Positions 1 to 7,175 of a DNA stretch of 12,645 bases are shown here, piece after piece (position 1 is the first letter of the stretch; each line of letters begins with the position of its first letter). Origin of the DNA: Fidelibacterota bacterium 46_43. Its GTDB lineage: Bacteria > Fidelibacterota > Fidelibacteria > Fidelibacterales > Fidelibacteraceae. A program made the translations under genes and the position numbers. The stretch lies in assembly GCA_001509335.1 (NCBI GenBank), contig LGGY01000009.1, forward strand, positions 1 to 12,645, in the 5' to 3' direction. The notes below the pieces were generated by a model. It was given only the letters and a program-made list of their open reading frames with translations, was not told the origin of the DNA and ran no database searches.

Positions 1-114
1 GGGGTTGTACAAAACGGAATATTGCAGATTATTCTGTTGATGACAGCAACAATTCTTACTGTCCGGAATCTTTTATACAAAACATGGATCCCGGACACGA
101 CCGACCCGGATTAA
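1..114 (+). CDS. C-terminal end of a probable membrane protein (partial)
   Basis: The frame starting at base 1 is open for 37 codons and stops at TAA 112-114, so it can only be the tail of a gene beginning outside the window. Its translation has a hydrophobic stretch (IILLMTATILTV) followed by a basic segment (RNLLYK) and a short acidic tail ending DTTDPD. That is the usual pattern of a last transmembrane helix with positive residues on the cytoplasmic side. A transporter permease would fit, but the family cannot be recognised from so little. It would converge on the minus-strand acyl synthetase gene with about 30 bases between the stops. A chance open frame of this length is possible, so confidence is modest. 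Confidence 0.4.
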   Translation, partial: GVVQNGILQIILLMTATILTVRNLLYKTWIPDTTDPD

Positions 115-144
115 TCGGGATATTCAATTTAAATCTATCTTTTT

Positions 145-2610
145 TCAGAATTTTATAGCTTCGGTAATTTTCTCTTTCACCGTTTGGGCCAGTTCATCAT
201 ATCCATAGTTTTCCGGATAGACCGGTGGGAGAAAATCCACATGGATTTCTTTAAACAATTTTGGAATTTTCGTGCCGGTGGGAAAGGCTTCATAGGCTCC
301 GCTGATTGCCACTGGGACGACCGGAACTTCCATTTCACAGGCAAGTATGGCGAAGGTTTTCTTGAATTCCATGAGTTTACCATCCCGTGTCCGGGCTCCT
401 TCAGGAAAGATGATGATATTGTTCCCCTGACGAATGACTTCCGCCATTTTCTGAATTGATCCCTTCAGATCCTTGTTGATATCCACCACGATAACATTGT
501 TTGTATCCGCCAGTTTCTTGACCCAGTTCTTTCGGACATGCTTTTCTGTGGCATAAAAATAGGTTTTTCGTGAAATTTTGCCGGAGAGGAAAACACTGAC
601 AAACATCCCATCCAGAAAACTCTGGTGATTGGGTGCCAGAATAAAAGGGGGCTTGGGCAGATTTTCAATCCCGGAGGAATGAAGGTGAAAATAAAATTTA
701 AAAAGCAGATTTGCCGAATTTCGGATGATTCCATGGGTGGGACCGGTTTTAGGAAGGGTTAAATCCACTTTTTCCTTTAGGATATGTCCCCAGTCCGTCG
801 CCCGGGCGTTGATCCGCGTCCCCTTTTCCCGGATGTAATCTGAAAGTTGTTGCACAGTCGGAAGGTGAATCAGATGGTCTTCCTGAAGGTCCACACCGAA
901 TGTGTTTTTTATCCAGGCCTGCAGGCTGACCTTGTCCAGCGAATCCATACCCAAATCCAGCTCAAGATGATCTTCGGGATAAATATCCCGTCGTTCTTTC
1001 TGTTGCATCAGGAACTCTTTGATAAGTTGGTATTCGTGAAAATCAGGTTCCTGGTCTGTTGGTTTTTTCTCCAGGTTTTTCCGGGCTTTGACCATGGATT
1101 CCAGGACAAAACGTTTGATTTTCCCCAGTCGGGTGCGCGGGATTTCTTCCTGTATGATGGTGAAACCGCCGATCCGCTTGGACGGCGAAGCATTCCTATT
1201 GTACAGGTCTATGACTTCCCAGCGGATCTGCTCTTCAATGTTGACGGCGTTGACATCTTTCAGGCGCTGAAAGTCAGGATATATCACGGCCTGCAGCTTG
1301 TCATCCGCCATGAAAACCCCCACATCCTTGATGAGATCGGATACCTCCAAAATCTTCTTTTCGATATCTTCGGGGTTGATGTTTTTCCCGTTGGGCAGGA
1401 CGATTATTTCTTTCAATCTGCCGGTAATATGCAAATGCCCTTTTTTATCCACATGTCCCATATCGCCGGTGTACAACCACCCGTCCCGTATAACCGCCGC
1501 CGTTGCTTCCGGATTCTTATAGTATCCTTTCATCACATTCCGGCCGCGGACTATGATCTCACTGTCTTCTGTGATTTTCAATTCCAGCGTACTGGTGACA
1601 AAACCTGTGGTTCCCGGTTTGGACTTTCCGGGATGGGGAAAACTGATAAGCGGACCACATTCCGTCATACCGTACCCACTCAGAATTTCAAAGCCCAGGG
1701 TCCGGAAATCTTCATCAATGGTTTTATCCAGGGCTGCTCCGCCGCTGATGAGATACTTGATGTTCCCGCCAAAGTTCTCGTGAACTTTTTTGAAAAGCTT
1801 TTTTGAAAGACGGGGAGACCGGATCTTTTTTGCCAGAGCGAAGATCTTTTTTGCCACACCGCTACTGTTGATTTTTGTCATGATACCTTTATGCAACAGG
1901 GTATAGAAACGTGGGACCCCCAAGATCATAGTGACCCTGTTCTGTTGCAGGGTTTCCAAAATATCCTCGCTGTTTAAGGATGGACTGAAAACACAGGTCA
2001 TCCCCGAATAAAGAGGGGCAATCAGAGTCCCCATAAGGGGAAAGGTATGGTGAAGGGGTAAGAGAACAAGGATGGATTCCTCTTCTTGATAAATGGGGAC
2101 ACCTACCGAGACACTTTCAATATTGGCCAGGACATTATCAAAGGTCAGCATCACGCCTTTCGGAGACCCCGTGGTGCCTGACGTATAAATCAGCATAGCC
2201 ACTTTATCTTTCTCCTGTTCCGGAAATGCCTGAATTTCTGTCACTGTCTCTTTCCCAATCTCGTCTGCAAGGATGAGCTCCGGGCTGTTTTTCAATCCTT
2301 TGACTGCCTTTTGGACCGTATCCCGCGTTTCATTGCTGTAAAAAAGGATCTCCGGTTCACAATCCTCAAGGATATATCGGACCTCATCAGAGGTGGACAG
2401 GTAATCCACAGGGACGGCAATGCTTCCGTTCATCCAGGCGGCATAAAACGCAAAGACCCATTCCGGACGATTTTCCATAAAAATCACAACCTTTTCAGGA
2501 TTCCTTTTTCCAAGTCGTTGTGAGACGGCTCCAACCCGTCCCAGCAGCTCCGGATATAAAATGGTCTCTTCTTTATAAATAAGTGCCGGCTTGTTTATCT
2601 GTCTGATCAT
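145..2610 (-). CDS. Fused acyl-activating enzyme / acyl carrier domain / PlsC-type acyltransferase
   Basis: This is an 821-residue three-part protein. Residues about 5-510 are an AMP-binding (ANL family) acyl synthetase: the ATP loop YTSGTTGSPKG is at 142-152, GYGMTE at 312-317, YTGD at 380-383, and the C-terminal catalytic lysine lies in PRTRLGKIKR near 497. Residues about 520-600 form an acyl carrier domain with the phosphopantetheine site GMDSL, serine about 557. Residues about 640-821 are a glycerolipid acyltransferase with the HX4D box NHQSFLD (661-667) and FPEGARTR (735-742). The inferred role is to activate a fatty acid, load it on the built-in carrier and transfer it to a lysophospholipid or glycerophosphate at the membrane. 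E. coli Aas joins similar enzymes in the opposite order and lacks the carrier. The start at 2610 was chosen because a strong ribosome site lies 8 bases upstream; the frame could extend to a TTG at 2658, which has none. Family confidence is high; the exact substrate is unknown. Confidence 0.9.
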   Translation of the reverse strand: MIRQINKPALIYKEETILYPELLGRVGAVSQRLGKRNPEKVVIFMENRPEWVFAFYAAWMNGSIAVPVDYLSTSDEVRYILEDCEPEILFYSNETRDTVQKAVKGLKNSPELILADEIGKETVTEIQAFPEQEKDKVAMLIYTSGTTGSPKGVMLTFDNVLANIESVSVGVPIYQEEESILVLLPLHHTFPLMGTLIAPLYSGMTCVFSPSLNSEDILETLQQNRVTMILGVPRFYTLLHKGIMTKINSSGVAKKIFALAKKIRSPRLSKKLFKKVHENFGGNIKYLISGGAALDKTIDEDFRTLGFEILSGYGMTECGPLISFPHPGKSKPGTTGFVTSTLELKITEDSEIIVRGRNVMKGYYKNPEATAAVIRDGWLYTGDMGHVDKKGHLHITGRLKEIIVLPNGKNINPEDIEKKILEVSDLIKDVGVFMADDKLQAVIYPDFQRLKDVNAVNIEEQIRWEVIDLYNRNASPSKRIGGFTIIQEEIPRTRLGKIKRFVLESMVKARKNLEKKPTDQEPDFHEYQLIKEFLMQQKERRDIYPEDHLELDLGMDSLDKVSLQAWIKNTFGVDLQEDHLIHLPTVQQLSDYIREKGTRINARATDWGHILKEKVDLTLPKTGPTHGIIRNSANLLFKFYFHLHSSGIENLPKPPFILAPNHQSFLDGMFVSVFLSGKISRKTYFYATEKHVRKNWVKKLADTNNVIVVDINKDLKGSIQKMAEVIRQGNNIIIFPEGARTRDGKLMEFKKTFAILACEMEVPVVPVAISGAYEAFPTGTKIPKLFKEIHVDFLPPVYPENYGYDELAQTVKEKITEAIKF

Positions 2611-2618
2611 GGGAATAA

Positions 2619-2626
2619 CCCCCTCT
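2619..2626 (-). promoter_or_regulatory. Ribosome binding site fixing the acyl synthetase start
   Basis: On the minus strand AGAGGGGG lies 8 bases before the ATG at 2610-2608. Nothing similar precedes the in-frame TTG at 2658-2656 or the ATG two codons after it, so this site settles the start at 2610. Confidence 0.7.
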
Positions 2627-2712
2627 GTATTATTATTTGGACACTGAAACATGCGCAAAAAGAAATTTACGGATATTTTTAATCTCTTTCAGGGAATTTT
2701 TAGGAAAAAAAC

Positions 2713-2742
2713 TTGAAACTTTTTGGCTTATTTTCGTAAAAT
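2713..2742 (+). promoter_or_regulatory. Probable sigma-70-type promoter of groEL
   Basis: TTGAAA at 2713-2718 and TAAAAT at 2737-2742 are separated by 18 bases, close to the housekeeping consensus. The predicted start of transcription, near 2749, falls inside the CIRCE operator. That is the normal arrangement for HrcA repression, where the bound repressor blocks initiation. Confidence 0.6.
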
Positions 2743-2768
2743 TAGCACTCGTATGATGAGAGTGCTAA
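2742..2768 (+). promoter_or_regulatory. CIRCE operator (HrcA binding site)
   Basis: TTAGCACTC (2742-2750) and GAGTGCTAA (2760-2768) form a perfect 9-base inverted repeat around a 9-base spacer, matching the classical CIRCE consensus with no mismatch. CIRCE is bound by the repressor HrcA, which loses activity when GroEL is occupied by unfolded protein, giving feedback control of chaperonin synthesis. It lies about 120 bases before groEL. The divergent acyl synthetase gene starts about 130 bases on the other side, so an effect on that gene is conceivable but unproven. Confidence 0.95.
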
Positions 2769-2886
2769 AAAATGGGAAAAAAGAAGAAAACCGGTCTGTC
2801 AAAACCAAATGTAACAAAAAAAAGAGTCAAGCACTAATCATTCGGGAAAGAAAAATTACGAATTAAAAATGAGGAGGAATGAGTAG

Positions 2887-4569
2887 ATGTCAAAAATTAT
2901 TGAGTACGATGTTGAGGCACGGGCAAGGTTAAAAGCCGGTGTAGATATTTTAGCTGATGCAGTAAAAGTCACGCTGGGACCCAAAGGCCGGAACGTTGTA
3001 CTTCAGAAAAGTTTTGGTGCGCCAACGGTCACCAAAGACGGCGTATCCGTCGCAAAGGAAATTGAGCTGGAAGACAACATTGAAAATATGGGCGCCCAGA
3101 TGGTAAAGGAAGTGGCATCCAAAACATCCGATGTGGCTGGTGACGGAACCACGACGGCGACGGTGCTGGCTCAGGCAATCATCAGCGAAGGTTTGAAGAA
3201 TGTCACAGCCGGAGCCAATCCCATGGAATTAAAACGGGGTATTGACCTGGCAGCGGCCAAGGTTGTGGAAGAGCTGGAAAAAATGAGCCAGAAGGTGGAT
3301 GATTCCTTCGAAAAAATTGCTCAGGTTGGAACCATTTCAGCCAACAACAACCGGGTGCGTATGCTGAAGGAAACAGCGGACAAGGAAGAGATTATTGAAA
3401 AACCCATTGGTGATATTATTGCCGAAGCCATGAGCAAAGTGGGTACGGATGGTGTGATCACCGTTGAAGAAGCAAAAAGTGCCCTCACATCCGTGGACCT
3501 TGTGGAAGGAATGCAGTTTGACCGGGGTTATATTTCTCCCTATTTTGTCACCGATTCCGAAAGTATGGAAGCAGTTCTGGAAGATGCCTACATCCTGATA
3601 CATGATAAAAAGATTTCGGCCATGAAAGACTTTCTCCCCATTCTGGAGAAAACATCCCAGGCCGGCCGTCCACTCCTGATCATTGCCGAAGATGTGGAAG
3701 GTGAAGCACTGGCAACTTTGGTTGTGAACAAACTTCGCGGAACTCTGAAAGTGGCTGCTGTTAAAGCCCCTGGTTTTGGGGATCGCCGTAAAGCCATGCT
3801 GGAAGACATTGCGGTTTTGACAAACGGAACCGTCATTTCTGAAGAACAGGGTTATAAACTCGAAAACGCCACGCTGGAATATCTTGGCAGCGCAAAACGG
3901 ATCACCATAGATAAAGACAACACAACCATTGTAGAAGGTGCCGGAAAACATGAAAACATTCAGGCCCGTATCAATGAAATCCGGACCCAGATTGAAAAAA
4001 CCACATCCGATTACGACCGTGAAAAACTCCAGGAACGCCTGGCGAAACTTTCCGGTGGTGTGGCAGTACTGAACATCGGTGCGGCAACGGAAGTGGAAAT
4101 GAAGGAAAAGAAAGCATTGGTGGAAGATGCTCTCCATGCTACCCGTGCAGCTGCTGAAGAAGGTATCGTTCCCGGTGGCGGGGTAGCCCTGCTGCGCGCT
4201 GCCAAAGCCCTGGATGATATTAAAACAGAACGGCCGGACGAAAAAGTCGGTGTGGATATTGTCCGCCGTGCACTGGAATATCCTATCCGACAGATCGTGA
4301 AAAATGCAGGACTTGAGCCGGCTATCGTGATTAAAGATGTTCTCGAACACAAAGATGACTACGGATTTGATGCCCGCGAGGAACGTTACGGTTCCATGTA
4401 TAAATTTGGTATCGTGGATCCTGCAAAGGTGGCACGGACTGCCGTTCAGAATGCGGCATCCATTGCCGGACTCCTGCTGACTACCGAAGCCGTTGTTGTG
4501 GATAAGAAAGAAGATAAAGAGGATACACCTCCCCAGATGCCTGGCGGCATGGGCGGAGGAATGTATTAA
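2887..4569 (+). CDS. groEL: Chaperonin GroEL (Hsp60)
   Basis: The gene encodes the 560-residue subunit of the double-ring ATP-driven cytosolic chaperonin, slightly longer than the usual 540-550. The N-terminus has the typical KVTLGPKGRNVVL segment, the ATP-site motif GDGTTT at 85-90, and further on the family signature AAAEEGIVPGGG preceded by VEDALHATRAA, which carries the catalytic aspartate. The protein ends in the flexible tail MPGGMGGGMY typical of group I chaperonins. The ATG at 2887 has a strong GAGGAGG ribosome site (2871-2877) nine bases upstream. Expression is very probably controlled by HrcA through the perfect CIRCE at 2742-2768. No groES precedes or follows it: the 118 bases after CIRCE contain no co-chaperonin gene, so the partner must lie elsewhere or this is an extra copy. 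All expected catalytic segments look intact. Confidence 0.98.
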   Translation: MSKIIEYDVEARARLKAGVDILADAVKVTLGPKGRNVVLQKSFGAPTVTKDGVSVAKEIELEDNIENMGAQMVKEVASKTSDVAGDGTTTATVLAQAIISEGLKNVTAGANPMELKRGIDLAAAKVVEELEKMSQKVDDSFEKIAQVGTISANNNRVRMLKETADKEEIIEKPIGDIIAEAMSKVGTDGVITVEEAKSALTSVDLVEGMQFDRGYISPYFVTDSESMEAVLEDAYILIHDKKISAMKDFLPILEKTSQAGRPLLIIAEDVEGEALATLVVNKLRGTLKVAAVKAPGFGDRRKAMLEDIAVLTNGTVISEEQGYKLENATLEYLGSAKRITIDKDNTTIVEGAGKHENIQARINEIRTQIEKTTSDYDREKLQERLAKLSGGVAVLNIGAATEVEMKEKKALVEDALHATRAAAEEGIVPGGGVALLRAAKALDDIKTERPDEKVGVDIVRRALEYPIRQIVKNAGLEPAIVIKDVLEHKDDYGFDAREERYGSMYKFGIVDPAKVARTAVQNAASIAGLLLTTEAVVVDKKEDKEDTPPQMPGGMGGGMY

Positions 4570-4585
4570 TACAGTTGTGAGTTGT

Positions 4586-4618
4586 AAAAAGAGGGCGATT
4601 TTATCGCCCTCTTTTTTT
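4586..4618 (+). terminator. Strong intrinsic terminator after groEL, probably bidirectional
   Basis: GAGGGCGAT (4591-4599), a TTT loop and ATCGCCCTC (4603-4611) form a perfect 9-base stem followed by a run of seven T. Five A residues precede the stem, so the minus strand also reads as a hairpin followed by T5. It lies 17 bases after the groEL stop and about 100 bases beyond the end of the convergent glycosyltransferase gene, and could end transcription from both sides. Confidence 0.93.
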
Positions 4619-4715
4619 ATCCTCTAAATAATAAATTTTTTTGGAAAAATGATATGGTAATTTCTATCGGGTTTTTGAATACATCGACGGCAAATCTGGA
4701 ATTTCTGTTTGATGT

Positions 4716-5879
4716 TTAATTGTTTTTTGACAGGAGTCGTACCTCTTCTGCAAGTTGTAGATAAGCCTGACAAACCTCCTCAGATGTTACCAGGTATTCT
4801 TCTGCCCGGGCGGCAGAAACCCTTTTCATCTCTTTCAGTTTTAAAGGATTCTTTTTCAGTTCGGCAATACCTTCCGCCCAAGCTTCTGAATCCTCCGGAG
4901 AAAAATATTGTGCTGCGGGTCCGCAGACCACATGGGCAAAATCCATGTCGGTCGTCAGGATAGGTTTATGAAAATGCAAAGCTTCCAGATAAGAGAAACT
5001 CTGGCTTTCCAGAAGTGACTGAACAATAACTGCCTGGCTGTGGCGATAAATATCCTCCAGGCATTCCGTCGGTATAAATCCAAGATTATCAAAGTATTCT
5101 GATATGGGCGGTCGGGAAATTCTTTTTAAAAAACGTGCACCGCGTATATCATGCGCCGCTTCAAGTGTAATTAAAAATTTGATGCCTGAAATATTCATAT
5201 CGATCAGTTTTTGTGCGATTTTTTCAAGCAATTCCAGGTTTTTGTGTGGATAATAGCGGGTTGGACTGAAAAGGTAAAAGGTATTTTTATCATAGGAATA
5301 AGTAAAAGATCGTGCTGGTTCCGGTGTGATGGGGATGGCTGAATGAGGAATGACACGAACCGCTTCAGGTTTGATATAGGGTGCATAGTATTTGATCAGC
5401 CTTTCTTTTGAAACAGGTGTTTGAACTACGGTGATTGTTGAACCTCTCAGGGTCATCCGAAAGCAGATCTTTTCCAGATTTTTCCGAAATTTTTCCGACT
5501 TCCCGATTATACGGTAATAAGCCGATTCAGGATAAACAAAGTGAGGATGGTGAAAGAGGAGGATGTGTGGTATCGGCGGGAAAAAAGTACTGATGTTGGT
5601 CAGACTAATAAGAACATCTGCATTGAAAGTCCGGATGTATCGGGGAAGCTGAACATTGTCAAACCAGAGCCGGCTAAGGAACGATGTTTTTCGGTGCGGT
5701 TTCCGGATCACAGTAAAGGGAAGACGACTTTTTTCCAGGATATAATCAAAACCTTTGTCCACCGGAATGATAATCAGATACTCGTGTTCAGGGTGGTTTT
5801 CAAGGCTCAGCAGCAGATTTTTAGCGATTCTATTCCCTCCGCCGGTATGCAGACTTACCATATTGAAAGCAATGCGCAT
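4716..5879 (-). CDS. Glycosyltransferase, GT4-like (GT-B fold)
   Basis: This 387-residue protein probably transfers a sugar from a nucleotide sugar to a surface polysaccharide, lipopolysaccharide or glycolipid acceptor on the cytoplasmic face of the membrane. The N-terminus MRIAFNMVSLHTGGGNR is the first beta strand and glycine-rich loop of the acceptor domain. The donor domain begins near residue 195 with FYLFSPTRYYPHKNLELL, the usual pattern in which a lysine contacts the phosphates. The family's E-x7-E motif is present as E291 and E299 in ESQSFSYLEAL. No signal peptide or membrane helix is seen. The ATG overlaps the stop of the upstream glycosyltransferase by one base (TAATG), so the two are almost certainly co-transcribed and translationally coupled. 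The sugar and linkage cannot be inferred. Confidence 0.88.
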   Translation of the reverse strand: MRIAFNMVSLHTGGGNRIAKNLLLSLENHPEHEYLIIIPVDKGFDYILEKSRLPFTVIRKPHRKTSFLSRLWFDNVQLPRYIRTFNADVLISLTNISTFFPPIPHILLFHHPHFVYPESAYYRIIGKSEKFRKNLEKICFRMTLRGSTITVVQTPVSKERLIKYYAPYIKPEAVRVIPHSAIPITPEPARSFTYSYDKNTFYLFSPTRYYPHKNLELLEKIAQKLIDMNISGIKFLITLEAAHDIRGARFLKRISRPPISEYFDNLGFIPTECLEDIYRHSQAVIVQSLLESQSFSYLEALHFHKPILTTDMDFAHVVCGPAAQYFSPEDSEAWAEGIAELKKNPLKLKEMKRVSAARAEEYLVTSEEVCQAYLQLAEEVRLLSKNN

Positions 5880-6973
5880 TATGAATCCCCGATAAAACCG
5901 GCTTCCCGGTAATATTGATACAATTGTTCCCTGACGCTGTTTACCCCGTGGGTTTTACGGACCCAGATTTTTCCCTCCGCACCCTTTTCCTGGATTTTTT
6001 CTGGATTTCGAATCAGTGCTGCCAGTTGGTCGTACAGGTTTTCACTGTCGATATTTACAAAAGGGTGATCGGGAATAAAGGCTTCATACTCCGGCAGCAA
6101 ATTGGTACAGGTGCAAATTCCCATACTGAGCGATTCGACGGAATTCATGCCGTATCCCCATCCGCCTGTATTGGAAATCTGGTCTATATTGATATCACAA
6201 CTGGCTTTTATGGCCATGGCCTGGTCGTGGGGGACCCTTTCCAGGAGGATGAATTCCACCTTGAAATCTTTTTCCAGCTGTTTGCAGACTTCGATAATGC
6301 GCTCCGTTCCCTTGAAATATCGGTTCATGGTCATGTGGAGAATCCGGAGAGGTGTATTCACATGTTTTTTGGCAGGAAATTGATCCGTGTCATAGGGTAA
6401 AAAAAGATATTTCATCCGGGGATACCGGGAAAGAAGATCCAATTCATTGGTTAAAACCAGATCACTCAATTCATCCATTTTGGGAAGGACTCCCCGGTTC
6501 CTTAAATCGATGCCGTGATAATGGGTCACAATGTGTTTGTCGGCCTTTTTCAAACGCTCGGCAAAGCGGCAATCCCGGTAGAGATCCAAACCCCACTCAA
6601 AATGGTAAATATCAAAATCTTCAAGTCTGTAATCGCGGATAGCCTTTTCTATCCGTCCCTGCCATAGCCGATCCCGAAACCTGAAATAGAACGCTTCAAG
6701 ATGATTGGCCGGAGTCCACCAAGGTGGATTTCCAGGTCTTTCCACATCCGGGTCCCGTCGGTACCAGTGGGTCTGGAGTTTTCTGCGGATATTCAGGTAC
6801 CAGGCCTGATTGGTGATCAAAGGAAGGTTCAGGCAGATATCTTCCGGAAAATCAAGTATCGTATGAAACATTGTAACATAACGGCAAGTGTTTCCTACTG
6901 ATTCGTGGGCTTTTTTCCAGGTGCTGAGGAGGCCGACGATATTTTCCGGTGAGATATACAATATTTTCGTCAT
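5879..6973 (-). CDS. Glycosyltransferase-like protein (GT4-like)
   Basis: This 364-residue protein looks like a diverged GT-B glycosyltransferase. The N-terminus MTKILYISPENIVGLLSTWK resembles the acceptor-domain opening. HYHGIDLRNRG (about 151-161) matches a segment common in these enzymes, RILHMTMNRYFKGTERI (about 210-226) looks like the start of the donor domain, and the region near 270-285 (GGWGYGMNSVESLSMG) corresponds to the nucleotide-sugar site. The usual E-x7-E motif is not clean here: only one glutamate (E280) is well placed. It is the first gene of a two-gene minus-strand operon and its TAA overlaps the ATG of the next gene by one base. The ATG at 6973 has only a poor ribosome site (CCGG); no better in-frame start is visible. 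A role in cell-surface glycan synthesis is inferred from family and neighbour. Confidence 0.75.
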   Translation of the reverse strand: MTKILYISPENIVGLLSTWKKAHESVGNTCRYVTMFHTILDFPEDICLNLPLITNQAWYLNIRRKLQTHWYRRDPDVERPGNPPWWTPANHLEAFYFRFRDRLWQGRIEKAIRDYRLEDFDIYHFEWGLDLYRDCRFAERLKKADKHIVTHYHGIDLRNRGVLPKMDELSDLVLTNELDLLSRYPRMKYLFLPYDTDQFPAKKHVNTPLRILHMTMNRYFKGTERIIEVCKQLEKDFKVEFILLERVPHDQAMAIKASCDINIDQISNTGGWGYGMNSVESLSMGICTCTNLLPEYEAFIPDHPFVNIDSENLYDQLAALIRNPEKIQEKGAEGKIWVRKTHGVNSVREQLYQYYREAGFIGDS

Positions 6974-7055
6974 ACAGCCGGAAATTAACAGTTTATAAAC
7001 GATTAATCGAGGAGAATTGAATTTCCTCCGAAATCTTCAGTTTGAGAAATACGAA

Positions 7056-7084
7056 TTGAATCAGTTGATTTTTTCACATAAAAA
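7056..7084 (+). promoter_or_regulatory. Possible promoter in the divergent spacer
   Basis: TTGAAT (7056-7061) and TAAAAA (7079-7084) are 17 bases apart, a weak match to a sigma-70 promoter that would serve the DUF697-like gene. The spacer 6974-7175 must also hold the promoter of the glycosyltransferase pair on the other strand, but I could not pick one out. The surrounding sequence is AT-rich, so chance matches are likely. Confidence 0.25.
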
Positions 7085-7120
7085 GATGTACACTTCACCC
7101 TATGAATGCTGTGATGTACA
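7085..7120. repeat. Direct repeat GATGTACA x2 in the divergent spacer
   Basis: GATGTACA occurs at 7085-7092 and 7113-7120, with starts 28 bases apart, between two divergent transcription units. TGTACA is itself a palindrome, so each copy could be half of a regulator site. It may equally be chance. Confidence 0.3.
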
Positions 7121-7165
7121 GATTCCTGAATTGGTTATCAAAGAGTGCCGGATTTACACATGAAT

Positions 7166-7171
7166 GGGGAG
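7166..7171 (+). promoter_or_regulatory. Ribosome binding site fixing the DUF697-like start
   Basis: GGGGAG lies 4 bases before the ATG at 7176. The in-frame ATG at 7164 overlaps this site and has no purine-rich stretch upstream, so 7176 is the more likely start. Confidence 0.5.
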
Positions 7172-7175
7172 TATC

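Noticed and set aside
105..119. CCCG/CGGG hairpin as a terminator between the first two genes
   Set aside because: The stem is only four bases and no T run follows directly.
847..1806. 319-codon open frame on the plus strand
   Set aside because: It is antisense to the acyl synthetase, is rich in Phe and His as shadow frames are, resembles no family and has no ribosome site.
2611..2658. N-terminal extension of the acyl synthetase from TTG at 2658
   Set aside because: No ribosome site precedes it, and the strong AGAGGGGG before the ATG at 2610 explains initiation.
2630..2658. TTGCGC / TAATAA as a minus-strand promoter for the synthetase
   Set aside because: Transcription would start within the ribosome binding site, leaving no usable leader, and the hexamers are poor.
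2829..2838. A second CIRCE half-site (AAGCACTAA) after the main operator
   Set aside because: It matches only the core AGCACT and has no inverted partner at the required spacing.
3337..4350. 337-codon open frame on the minus strand
   Set aside because: It lies wholly inside groEL on the opposite strand and shows a Cys/Phe/His-rich shadow composition.
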